From positions 242,660,016 through 242,724,015 of the forward strand of contig CAKMRJ010005523.1 in assembly GCA_928212115.1 (NCBI GenBank): 64,000 nucleotides of DNA, given 5' to 3'. The position numbers and the translations under genes are program-made. Shown here in pieces: positions 48,025-58,729 of this stretch (positions within the stretch are counted from its first letter, which is position 1; each line of letters begins with the position of its first letter). The notes under the pieces were generated by a model, which was not told where the DNA came from, did no database searches, and saw only the letters and a list, made by a program, of their open reading frames with translations. Source of the DNA: Lactuca virosa. Lineage: Eukaryota; Streptophyta; Magnoliopsida; Asterales; Asteraceae.

Positions 48025-49376
48025 TCATTGTGTCTCTTTTCTGAAGCAGCTACAAACTTGGTAAGCATCTCCTCCAAACTTGGTTTTCTTTCTTGCACCG
48101 GCTCCTCCTTTTGGTAAAAACCTCTTCCTTTTTTGTTTATATTTCTCCTCCTTAGCCTTCTTGTACTCATCATAAGGAAGCCATTCTTTCTTGGGTTTTC
48201 GCCAATCTTCATCATATCGGTCACCACTTGAGTAGCATACTTTCACCTTCTTATTCTCGTTCTCGTCCAAGTCACAATCTCTAGTAAGATGAGGTCCATG
48301 GCAATTCTCACAACCCACCCGAATAGCATGTATCGTTTGATCCATTTTATCCATCCTCCTATCCATGGTTTTCAACAAAGCCATAACTGCTGACAAATCT
48401 TCCAAAGCTGCATAAGTTGATCCCCTTGTCACATCATTCCTTGGGTTGTGGTATTCTCTAGAATGCTTAGAGAATTCTTCAATTAGTTGCTTTATCACCG
48501 GGGGTGCCTTCTTTGTTAGTGGACCTTGCGAGTCAAGTAATTGCCTTGTTGTAACATTTACTCCATCATAAAAAATGGAGACTTCTTGTTGACTATTAAG
48601 GTCATGATGTGGGCAATTCCTTAGCAAACTCTTGTACCTCTCCCAAGCTTCATAAAGTGACTCTCCAGCTTGTTGTTCAAAGTTGGCTATGGCTTTCTTT
48701 AACTTAGATATATTGGAGGGTGGGCAAAATTGATCAATAAACTCTTCTTTCATCTTGGCCCATGTAGTGATGGATCCGGGGGGAGTGACTTGAGCCAATC
48801 CTTTGCAGCACCCTTCAATGTAACCGGAAGCATGCGAAGTAGCTGAGTTTCGCGAGGCACGTTTGGAACATTAAAATAGTCAGCTACATCATTGACTTCA
48901 TCCAAGTGTTTGTAAGCATCTTCGTGGTCTTTTCCGTGGAAGGGGATCTCTTTGAGTAGAGCAAGGATGTGACCCTTAAGCTCAAAAGTGGCAGTTGCGG
49001 GAATTGCGGGTTGCATAAGTCCCGGCCCGATATCATCGCGTATCCTCTTCTTCCATTCCCCCATGGGGACTTCATCGATGTTAGCCATAGGGATAGCTAA
49101 TTCGTCGTCGGAATCGGAAACGTGCCCGAATGTAGGGTCTTCTTCTTCTTCGGTTTCGTACTCGGTATCCTCTCTGATTGGGTCTTCGCTTGCTAAAGAG
49201 GCGTTGGATGCTCCTGATTTGCTGCTCTTCTTCTTCCCAAAAACCGTCTTCAAGCCAGACAAAGGCGACTTCTTAGGTGTATTCGAGCTTTCAACGTCTT
49301 TGCCTTTGTTTTTCCTCAACGCGGATTCCGGGTCTTCAAAAGGGGGAACCAGTGGAGTGTTGGATCCTCTGGTCAT
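48025..49376 (-). pseudogene. Athila-like Gag, in two frames
   Basis: 49376-48750 starts MTRGSNTPLVPPFEDPESAL and contains FELKGHILALLKEIPFHGKD, YKHLDEVNDVADYFNVPNVP and LPVTLKGAAKDWLKSLPP. 48798-48025 continues SITTWAKMKEEFIDQFCPPS, LYEAWERYKSLLRNCPHHDL and VGCENCHGPHLTRDCDLDEN, a CCHC-type zinc knuckle. The join at about 48770 is a frameshift. Confidence 0.9.
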
Positions 49377-49670
49377 GAAAATCCTGCAACAAAAACAAGA
49401 AAAACGCGTAAAAAGAACAAAAAATGAAACTGAACAAAAATAAAAATTAAATTGTCAAACAGCAGGGTACTCGCCGAGTAGGGTCGAGTGCACTCGGCGA
49501 GTAGACTGTCTAAAACTCAAAAATAAATAAAATTAAATAAAAACGATTAAAAACTAATAAAAACTAAAACTTAACCTACTTACTGAATTACTGAAAAAAT
49601 AACTTTCTGTAAGATAAACTTACACAAAGGATCGATAAAACTAGGAATTATATTTAATTTTTTGAACCGT
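49377..49670 (-). other. Athila-like leader
   Basis: Noncoding. It contains a pair ACTCGCCGAGT / ACTCGGCGAGT at 49469-49479 and 49492-49502. Confidence 0.7.
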
Positions 49671-49688
49671 TCCCCGGCAACGGCGCCA
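49671..49688 (-). other. Primer binding site for tRNA-Asp
   Basis: The - strand reads TGGCGCCGTTGCCGGGGA, complementary to the 3' end of plant tRNA-Asp. It lies six bases from the LTR. Confidence 0.9.
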
Positions 49689-49694
49689 AAAACT

Positions 49695-51071
49695 TGATGT
49701 GTGTAAAATGCACTGGTTTTATTCCTACTTTAAAAATATAGATTTAGCACACAAAGGCAGTGAACCTGTCTTTTAGTGGTATAGTTGGATAAGTACGGTG
49801 TCGAACTCAGGGAACGGAGATTAAACTAATAACTAATTTTAACTAAACAAATAATAAAAGTAAAGGGTTTTTCTCTAGTTTTACAAGACTAGAAACTTAA
49901 ACACACCACCTAATAAGTAATTAACTAATCAACTAAAACAAGTAAAAAATTCACCAAATTTAATAAAGGGTTTCTGTTTAGGTCCAACCAATTCACTCCT
50001 ATGGTTAATTTTATGATAAAGTGATAAATTAATTGTTATTGGTTACCAACTATAGTGGTTAAATTCGCATTCACTATTATTAACCCTTAGAAAATTAATC
50101 AATTCAAGCAGTGGCCAATTGTTTAAACTAATTAACTCCCTAGTTCAATTATTTGGATTAAATAAGATTTGTAATTGGTTAATCAAATTAGTAATTCAAC
50201 TAACCTCTTGTTTGTTGGTTTCTCAAACAAGCTCACACATTAATTTACCCATTCTCTAGTTAATCCTAGTTTTATATTCACTAATCCTAGGCATATAATG
50301 AAGTGTTCACATAAATCATATGAGGTTAACAATTAAGAGATGTTCATGCAGCCTAATTGTCTTCCAATTAACAGATAATAGTTATGGTTAATGCATAAGG
50401 TTCTTTAACAAACTTAATTTAATAAAATCACCAATAACCAATCAATAAAAGTATAAATCAAACCATAGGAGTAACTTGGTTTTTCCTAAACAGAAACTAT
50501 GAAAATTCAGCTCATGATTACAGTAAGAACAAGCTCAAAAACGAATTTAGTTAATCTAAACATGATTCACTTCTAAGATTAAGTGGAAAATTTAACCTAA
50601 TTCGCCTTGAGTCTTCAAAAGATCAAAGATTAGGGTTCTTCAGGTCTCCAAGGGTTTCTTCAATCGCAGGTTATCCTCCCAAAAAGCCAGCAAAAGTCCC
50701 CCAATTCGGAATAAGATCCTTTATTTATACTTATCTCAAAACAGGGGCAACTCGGCGAGTAGCTCTCCAACTCGCCGAGTACCTTTGTTAAATCCGTGTG
50801 CGGTAAGGATTCTGGACATTACTTCGCGAACATTCTTCGGAACTCGCCGAGTAGCTTCGTGGACTCGCCGAGTATCTCCAGGTTTTCTCTTCTATCTTCA
50901 TTCTCCAGCTTCTAATTGCTTCTCCTTCTTCCTTTTTGCTTCCAAGCATGTCTTCTGGACTGAAAATATAATTTAGACCTTATTAAGTACCTTTTGTCCA
51001 TATTATGCAAATAATTAGCTAAAAATTAATAAAAATCTATACTAAACATATGGCTAATTATGCACATATCA
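49695..51071 (-). repeat. Athila-like 5' LTR (1.38 kb)
   Basis: Starts TGATGTGTGTAAAATG and ends TATGCACATATCA, so the ends are TG/CA. A TATA box on the - strand (TATAAATAAA) is at 50720-50729. Just upstream of it in transcription direction are two palindrome pairs, 50750-50780 and 50842-50873. Confidence 0.88.
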
Positions 51072-51105
51072 ACCATCTATGAACTAACTTGAATGGAAAT
51101 CTTTA

Positions 51106-51757
51106 TGATGCGTTTTACATGTAATAATGCGAGAAAATCCTTATACTCTTAAGGATGCGTACATGCAACCTATTTTGATCCATGCCATAACACTATTGAA
51201 GCAATATACTATTGAACAACAAAATCTAAACCCCCGTGTAAATCGAAATTCTCAAAAGAATTACATGCCTCTGATTTGTTATTGCAAACAAATCTTTGAT
51301 TCTAATAAGATTAATCCACAAGTCTCTTTGAAAACAAGCTCCAATTATGTGTGAGCATCTATTGGGTCACACCCACAACACAAGAACCCTAGAAAGATTC
51401 GAAGAGAGAGGAGAGAGGATGAATTTTCGGATCTACCATGGAGGGATATATTAGCCGAAAATTCCAAGGCATAAGGGCCTATTTATAGTTGATTAGGAGA
51501 CATCTAGAAACTATAATTTGAACATAAAATAATATTATCTCAAATAAGGCAGTTATCTAGTTCCTTGATTATCTAAATGGGGGATTCGAGAAATCTTTTC
51601 AGGCTTCATAAAAACGTCCATAGGAGGAAGATTATGGAACCTCTTCTCTGCTCAACTATGCAATTTATTGGTTATGAGGGCAACCCAAAAAGGACTTTAC
51701 TTTTATTTATCAACGTTATACCAATTTAGTTAGGACCTTAGACATCTTAAGCCAACA
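51106..51757 (-). repeat. Copia solo LTR (652 bp) with target duplication CTTTA
   Basis: Begins TGATGCGTTTTAC and ends CTTAAGCCAACA. It resembles the LTRs at 23781 and 30673 (CCTATTTATAG, AAAATAATATTAT.TCAAAT, CAACCCAAAAAGGAC, ACCAATTTAGTTA). CTTTA flanks it on both sides (51101-51105, 51758-51762). No internal region exists, so it is a product of LTR-LTR recombination. Confidence 0.9.
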
Positions 51758-51851
51758 CTTTATGCATAAAGGTCTATGCTATATACGTCAAAAGTTTATT
51801 TTACACTTGGAAATTATGGTTATATGACTTGAAATGGGCGTATGATTGTAG

Positions 51852-52481
51852 GAGAGGGCTTCTAGAAGAGCTTGGTGTAAACCTCCCGGATGATGCCTTT
51901 GAATTGCTATTTGATTTTATGGAAGAACGGTACACCTTCTATGTAATTAGCATGTTGTTTTTATGTATACGTAGGTCACCAAAAGTGAAAATAGAAACCT
52001 TTTGCAATGCATGGAATCTTGGATAATAATAAATTTTCATAATGAACATTTTTTAAGATTAGTACTTGTTATTGAAGTGATATTATTGTCTTTGAATTCG
52101 GTTGTAGTGTTACATACCGTGGGAGGTTCATGGATAAAGAATTTAATGATGTTTATCTTGTGACAACATTAGCCCCAATTCCAATGGAAGCTTTTACTCT
52201 TCAGGTAATGTTTTCTCCAAGTATACCAAAGTAGAAAATGGTAGCATCCATCAAAAAATGGGACATGCCCTAGAGTTCTAAACTTGTAAATCTCAGGTGC
52301 TCATTTTACAACAGTTCATTAAATATATAATTTCTTTTTTCTTATAGGGATCTAAAGTCTTAGCTGTTAAATATATCTCAGTTGAAGAGTACAAGCACCT
52401 ACTTGTTAAAGGACACCCTGCATATGTACCCTACAATTTGGATGGACAATATGGTCAACTTTTTGACATAATTACCAAAAG
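51852..52481 (+). pseudogene. NUDT3: NUDT3-like exons 3-5: rest of the Nudix domain
   Basis: Exon 3 carries the second half of the Nudix box and reads RRGLLEELGVNLPDDAFELL. The family signature is Arg-Glu-x-x-Glu-Glu-x-Gly, and the first Glu is Gly here. Exon 4 reads EFNDVYLVTTLAPIPMEAFT. Exon 5 has SVEEYKHLLVKGHPAYVPYN and ends in QLFDIITKR. Exon phases fit exons 1-2 exactly, so the distance is intron, not a separate locus. Confidence 0.9.
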
Positions 52482-52601
52482 GTACATATTTATGCATGCG
52501 TAGAAGCACTCTTATATGCATACATAAATAATCTTGAAATCATAATTCACATATCATGTATCATAATATTGAGTTGAAGCATTAACTGGATATCCTGATA
52601 G

Positions 52602-54635
52602 GTACCAAGACAATGTGGTAGAAAAGATTTTGACTCTGCAAAAGAAGCTAAACCGTTATGCTCCTGTCTCACTTGATGTAGAGGTTGTTTTTCTTTTTCT
52701 TTTTTTTATTTATTTCGTTGTTAATTACAACTTGAATTAGGAATTTGATTAAATTATTGCATGGCAGTTGACCGAGGAGGACAAGGAAGTTATGGTTTTA
52801 CTCATTCAAGCCGGAAGAATAATAGATGATATATTCTATAACCAGGTCTATTTTATGAACTTCTGCATATTTATTGATACATATTGATTTATAAACACGT
52901 AACCACTTTATTTCACATGCTAGTTTGGATAATAACAAATTAGTAGATTCCCTTTTGATCAGGTTTGGTACAGCAATGCGTCCTTAAGGGAATGGTTAAA
53001 CCAGCAGAGTCAATTATCTGAGTTTGACATGTTAAAATGGAAGTATTATTTGATAAATAAGAGTCCATGGTAAGATTCTGGTCATATAAGTATTGTAATT
53101 TGTCTCTACTACTAGATCTTTTTATATAGTAAATCCACGACTTTGTAAAAACTGTCATTTAATTGAAAAAAAAAACTATTTCTTATATATGTGAACTCGA
53201 GTATATCTAATGTATTATATGAATGTGATTTCAGAAAATGTAAAGTGCTATCAAAGTTGAGTTGATTTTATTTGACAGGTCTACTCTGGATGAAAATGAA
53301 GCTTTTGTAACGACTGCAGACTCGGCTATGAAATTGTTTCCGGAAGCAACAAGGAAGGTGGTTGGCTGGAAAGGTGTTGAATACAAAGTTGCATTTCCCA
53401 TGTTGAAACCACCTGGTGCCAACTTTTACCCTCCAGACATGGATAAAATGGTAATTTCTTTCTATGTTACCATTGTACTTTAAGAGAATTTTTTATTAAG
53501 GCATTATACGTTGAAAAATATTTCTAATTATTGCATTGTACTTTCAAACTCTTTCTTATCAGGGGTATTTAATTTTGAAAAATCTATCCGAATGAAAATT
53601 ATTTTCTGTTATGATGAAATTTTTATACTTGGTTAATTTTTAAAGTACAATACTATAACAGGTGCAAATGAAAGTAGGATGATATAATAAACAAATAAAT
53701 GAAAGTACATTAAGAAATTTTGTGTACATTCTACTTTAGCTTTCTATTTTTTGTTTTTTTTCTTATTAATACATTTTACTTTCAAATTATTTTTTATTAG
53801 GATATTACACTGTGAAAATATACCAAAATTTTAGCAAATTATGGCAGTGAAAATTGCTTTGTATTTTGATGTCATTACTATAACTGGGTAGCTTTTTCAA
53901 AGTAAAATATTGTAATAGGAAGGAGTGAGAGTATAATGCTATATAATAGACTAATAAATGAAAGTACATTGCTTTTTCTTGCATTTTGTCTATTGTAACA
54001 TTCTACTTTCAATTTATTTGTTATTATGGCATTAAAATCTATCCTATTCATAGTAATCAACATTACTTTGTATGTAATTGACATTGCTATAACTATGTAG
54101 AATCTTCAAAGTATAATGTTGTAGAAGGAAGAAAAGAAAGCAGGATGCTATAAGCCTATAATAAAAAAAAGTAAATGAAAGTATATTGATATATCTCGTG
54201 GTTTGTATATTTTAGCACCCTGACTTCATTTCTTTCTATTTTAGCATTGTACTTAATTTTTTTTCTTATAAAGGTATCATACTTTTAAAATATTTCTTAT
54301 TTAGACATTACACTTTGAATAATTACCCATCAAATGAACATTCTTTGTATTTAGATGATATTGGTATAATAATAAAAAATTAAAGTACATTGTTATTACT
54401 TGCATTTAACACTTTCTTAATCTTGGTAAGGAATTTGAATTGTGGATGAAAGGGCTCTCGGATAATGAAAAGAAAGATGCAACAGGCTTTTTCAGTGTTA
54501 TTCGAAGGCATAGTGACACTCATTCCAATCCCACAAGTGATCTCCATATCATCCCAATCTCTCAAGAATATTCTACATTTTGGAAAAGGCTGCTGAATTA
54601 TTGAATAAAGCAGGGGATTTAACCACTTCACCTAG
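52602..54635 (+). pseudogene. NUDT3: NUDT3-like exons 6-10: start of the DPP III-like domain, with frameshift
   Basis: Reads LQKKLNRYAPVSLDVE, then TEEDKEVMVLLIQAGRIIDD, REWLNQQSQLSEF, STLDENEAFVTTADSAMKLF and PPGANFYPPDMDKM. Exon 10 has ATGFFSVIRRHSD and then, after ISQEYSTF, one base is missing (about 54581). The frame runs into a stop a few codons later. Beyond the break the other frame continues the family sequence to the exon end (KAGDLTTSP). Intron 9 is filled with a degenerate tandem repeat. Confidence 0.9.
53470..54400. repeat. Degenerate tandem repeat in intron 9 (~230 bp, about 4 units)
   Basis: Each unit runs through ATTGTACTTTCAA..TT.TT.TTA, a GGCATTAC..TTGAAAA stretch, a TGAAAATT.CTTTGTAT segment, CAAAGTA.AAT.TTGTA and AATGAAAGTACATT. 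Units begin near 53475, 53535/53765, 54000 and 54240. It looks like an old intronic expansion. Confidence 0.7.
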
Positions 54636-55703
54636 GTATACATTTTATTAAATCTTATAATATCTATTAATTCATACGTATTAAGTTAATTCACATTTTT
54701 CCAGTTTGAAGAGATTTTTACATAGCAAGGCTAAAGCTTTCCTCTCAAATGACTATTATGACTCTGATATAGCTTGGATGGAACTGGTCAGTGCACAATT
54801 TACTTCATTATACATCAAAATTTTGTAATTTGTGTTGCTTTTCTTCTTTTAAATATGGTTGTAATTGTTTTTTGTTTTTCTCATCTTCTTAAGGATTCTA
54901 AGTTGGACGTTACTATTGGACCATATGAGACTTATGAAGACGTACTATTTGGATACAAGGTATTGTTTTTATTCTTTTTTGAATTGTTCACAATGATTTC
55001 ATTGTAAAAGTTAAAGAAAAAAATAAAATAAAAATTCATGACTGAGATTTTTCTGAGTTTTTTTCTTTAGGCAGCGTTTGAGGCATTTATTGGAATTCGG
55101 GATGATAAAGCAACTGCTCAACTTCAACTCTTTGGGGATCATTTATAGGTACAATGTTGGATTTACTAATGATCAATATTACTTTGTTTTTAAAAAAAAT
55201 ATATTTAAAAGTCCCAAAGGCAGGGGTGATATGGGCCAACTCAAGGGTTGCTGAAAGGATAATCGTTAGTTATTTTTCAACTTTGTTAGTGGTACTTTTA
55301 TTCATTAAATCAATTAATGTGTGTGTAGGACTTGAAGAAAAATCTTCCAATGGATGACATGTACAAATCAGAAGATGTGACATTTGCACCTATTCGCATC
55401 ATCCAACTTGTTTATAATTCAGGGGTAAGTTAATTAATGGCACAAATGATGTGAATGCCCTCATCATAACTATAGAGCCCTAGAAAGCATGTATAGTTCC
55501 ACTTATACATATATGTGTTTTGTGAAAGTATTTTGTTAAATTATGACATTTTGATAATCTCTTATATATGTTAATGCAGGACGTGAAGGGCCCACAAATT
55601 CAAGCCTTTAATCTTCCGAATGACGAGCGTATTGTAAAAGATCGTGGTACATCAATGGTCATGTTGAAGAATGTTTCTGAAGCAAAGTAAAGTGAACAAT
55701 CCA

Positions 55704-55705
55704 TG

Positions 55706-55757
<52 letters not shown>
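55704..55757. repeat. (TA)n microsatellite, intron 15
   Basis: A pure TA tract between exons 15 and 16. Confidence 0.9.
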
Positions 55758-55761
<4 letters not shown>

Positions 55762-56426
55762 ATCTCGAATATACGTTTTATGATTAATTGTAGAAGTATT
55801 GAAAGATAAGTTGAAAAAATGATCTGATACCCAAACTTTTTTTTATAAGCAGGTTCAATCTAATTCTTCAGCCTATAACTGACTTGATTATTATAGAGGA
55901 ACAACGGGAGCTGGTTAACTTTGACTCTTTTTTCACTCACACGATTTGTCATGAATGTTGTCATGGTATTGGACCACATACAATAACACTTCCTAGTGGT
56001 GAAAAGTCTACCGTGAGATTGGTTAGTTTCTCTGATTTTCTATATTTACGTAGTGTTTGGTTAATGATGGAATCGGGAATGGATTGGTTCATTCCATTAA
56101 ACTGTTTAAGAAATTCATAAACAGTTTATACGATGAAACAGGAGCTACAAGAACTTCATACGACTCTTGAAGAAGCTAAAGCAGACATTGTCGGCCTGTG
56201 GGCCCTTAATTTCCTTATTTCAAAGGTTAGTTGGTATGGGTATAGTTGTCATATCCTCTTCATGTTTTGACTTTTTTCCAATGGGGTTGACCAGGACTTG
56301 CTTCCAAAGAGCCTTGTAAAATCAATCTATGTATCTTTCCTTGCTAGTTGCTTTCGAACAGCACGTTTCGGGTTAGAGGAAGTTCATAGGTAACTCAACT
56401 AATCACTAGTTTTATAAACTTTTCAT

Positions 56427-56442
<16 letters not shown>

Positions 56443-56480
<38 letters not shown>
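56443..56480. repeat. (TA)n/(TG)n microsatellite, intron 18
   Basis: A TA tract ending in GTGTGTGTG. Confidence 0.85.
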
Positions 56481-56488
<8 letters not shown>

Positions 56489-56659
56489 CATGTTGTATTT
56501 ATATTTAGAGTAATGGATTATTATACATGTATATCAGTAAAGGACAAGCACTACAGTTTAACTGGCTACTTGAGAAAGGAGCTTATGTTTTGCATCCTGA
56601 TGAGACATTCTCTGTTGACTTTGAAAATGTATGCTTCCTTAAACTTTGTTTTTTTTTAA

Positions 56660-57779
56660 GGAAAATCTATTGAAAAATCTTGATCTTATAATCGATTTAA
56701 TCCTTATCTTTTTATTTTACTCAATTAAGTCACAAAAAACGACAACTGCATTCATTTTGACCCTTTTACCCATTAAACCGGTCACCGCATAATATTAAGA
56801 CTTTTTCACAAATAAATCCAAAAGTATAAGGATTTTTTTGAAAAAAATCTATATACTTTTAACATTATCTTAGTATATATTTTTTTGTCTAACAAATTGT
56901 ATTATCTTACATTAATCTTATGGTATTTTTCTTTGTCTAACATATAATATCTATTATGAAAATAGTTTTTTCTTCTAAAAAAAAGTGTTTGTATAATATT
57001 TTTGTCTAACGTATTGTATTATTTTACATTAAACTTATAGTATTTTCTTTGTCAGAAAGATAATATCTATTATGAAATTTTTTTCTCTTAAAAAAATAAA
57101 CTTATTGTATTATTTTACATTAAACTTAAAGTATTTTCTTTGACAGAGAATATCTATTAAGAAAATAGTTTTTTTCTTCTAAAAAATAGCCAATTCTATA
57201 AGATTAATGTAAAATAACGATATATAGAAATATTATAAATACGGTTACTTTTAAAAAGAAAAAATATATTTCATAATAGATATTACCATAAGATTAATAT
57301 AAGATACAAAATTGTTAGACAAAAATATTATAAAAATGGTTACTTTCAAAAGACTTTTTTTTCATAACAAATATTCTCTATTAGTCAAACAAAATATCAT
57401 AAGATCAATGTAAAATAATAAAATTTGTTAGACAAAATATTATAAAAATGATTATTTTTAGAAGAAAAAAGTTATTTTCATAATGTATATAATCTATCAG
57501 ACAAAGAAAATATAATAAGATTAATATAAGACAATACAATACAAAAAAATATACTAATATAATGAGATAATAAAAAAATTAAAAATAATATATTATGAAA
57601 AAAACCTTATAGTCATGGATTAATTTGCGAAAAGTTCATTATATTCTATTGATGACTAATTACCGGGTAAAACGGTCAAAATAAATACAATTGTCAGTTT
57701 TTGGGACCAAATTGTCTAAAAAAAGATAAGGACTAAATCGGTTATAAGCCAGTATATATGAGCTTTTCAATAGATTTCC
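56660..57779. mobile_element. Mutator-type foldback element (1.12 kb) in intron 19
   Basis: The two halves are inverted copies: GGAAAATCTATTGAAAA at the left and, read inward from the right, GGAAATCTATTGAAAAG. Matching subterminal blocks are CGATTTAATCCTTATC vs CGATTTAGTCCTTATC, and TTTTGACC...TTTTACCC on both arms. The flanks TTTTTTTAA (56651-56659) and TTTTTGTAA (57780-57788) form a 9-bp duplication with one mismatch, the size used by Mutator-like elements. The interior is a series of ~110-bp repeats. There is no transposase. Confidence 0.85.
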
Positions 57780-57835
57780 TTTTTGTAATCATAATATGAA
57801 TTTACATTTAATATTTTTTTCATGTGTTGCCATAG

Positions 57836-58003
57836 ATTGAAGGTGCGGTTGAGAGCTTAAGTAGGGAAATACTTACAATACAGGCCAAAGGGGACAAAGA
57901 TTCTGCACAAAAGCTCCTGGAAAAATATGGTCAAATGACAAAGCCTCTGCTTTAGAAGTCAAATGACAAAGCCTCTGCTTTAGAAAAACTGACAAATGTT
58001 GAG
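57836..58003 (+). pseudogene. NUDT3: NUDT3-like exon 20 with a 28-bp duplication
   Basis: Reads IEGAVESLSREILTIQAKGD, then KLLEKYGQMTKPLL and TAG at 57953-57955. The 28-base segment starting GTCAAATGACAAAG is present twice (57930-57957, 57958-57985). After it the normal family reading ALEKLTNVE resumes in a different frame and ends at the splice donor. Confidence 0.88.
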
Positions 58004-58014
58004 GTAAAAGTGAC

Positions 58015-58017
<3 letters not shown>

Positions 58018-58107
<90 letters not shown>
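58018..58107. repeat. (TA)n microsatellite, start of intron 20
   Basis: Two TA tracts separated by TAGA. It is followed by CTAGCCGTTTACCCGCGCC, a sequence type common at edges of plant repeats. I cannot name the element. Confidence 0.8.
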
Positions 58108-58108
<1 letters not shown>

Positions 58109-58662
58109 TAGCCGTTTACCCGCGCCTAGCGACTGGTGCAAATAGTTTTTCATTAATTAGTTTATTGTTTACAAATATACACGAACACATGAAAGATTTT
58201 ACATTATTAATCGTGCAATATGTTTTTATACACTACATTTGATTTATAAACATCACTACCTTTGAATTTTTCATCAGGTTTCACTAATAATTAGCTAATA
58301 CTCAAAGTGTTGTCGAAGTACCCGAAAAAATCTATCCATTTATAACATTGTACTTTTTTTCATTTTTAGGTGAACAAACCCATTAATATATATCAAATAT
58401 TTTTTATGCAAGCTTTTTACAAAAATTATATATTTTATCATAACAAAGTATTTTAAGTTTTTTAATTATTTAACTTGTTAATCTGATGCATAAATTTAGA
58501 TATTATCTGAAATGATTATTTAAATAACAATAAAGTTATTGGAATTATAACAATAATTAAAATCAAATTGGTATGTTTTAAATTATTCCGGTTAAACAAT
58601 CAATTGTAAAACTCAACAACAATTTAGTAATGACATTAGTTTTTGTGTCACACCACAAAATA

Positions 58663-58729
<67 letters not shown>

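Larger units (their letters stand above)
46655..51071 (-). mobile_element. Truncated Athila-like Ty3/gypsy element in intron 2
   Basis: On the - strand: LTR (49695-51071), primer binding site for tRNA-Asp (49671-49688), leader, gag (49376-48025) and protease (47806-46689). The sequence breaks off near 46655, in what would be the protease-RT linker. RT, RNase H, integrase and the 3' LTR are absent. The tRNA-Asp site and the Gag/protease sequences are Athila features. No target duplication was found because one end is lost. Confidence 0.88.
54705..56628 (+). pseudogene. NUDT3: NUDT3-like exons 11-19: DPP III-like catalytic region
   Basis: Includes KVTI-type strand DSKLDVTIGPYETYEDVLFG (exon 12), FIGIRDDKATAQLQLFGDHL followed by TAG (exon 13), IIQLVYNSGDVKGPQIQAFN (exons 14-15), FDSFFTHTICHECCHGIGPH (exon 16) and LEEAKADIVGLWALNFLISK (exon 17). 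HECCH is the zinc-binding HExxH motif and EEAKAD supplies the second zinc-ligand Glu of the M49 family. Both are intact. Exons 18-19 read VSFLASCFRTARFGLEEVH and KGQALQFNWLLEKGAYVLHP. The active site therefore survives in a gene whose frame is broken upstream. Confidence 0.9.

Noticed and set aside
58108..58140. Possible Helitron or other transposon edge at CTAGCCGTTTACCCGCGCC
   Set aside because: No defining terminal pattern, hairpin or duplication could be established.
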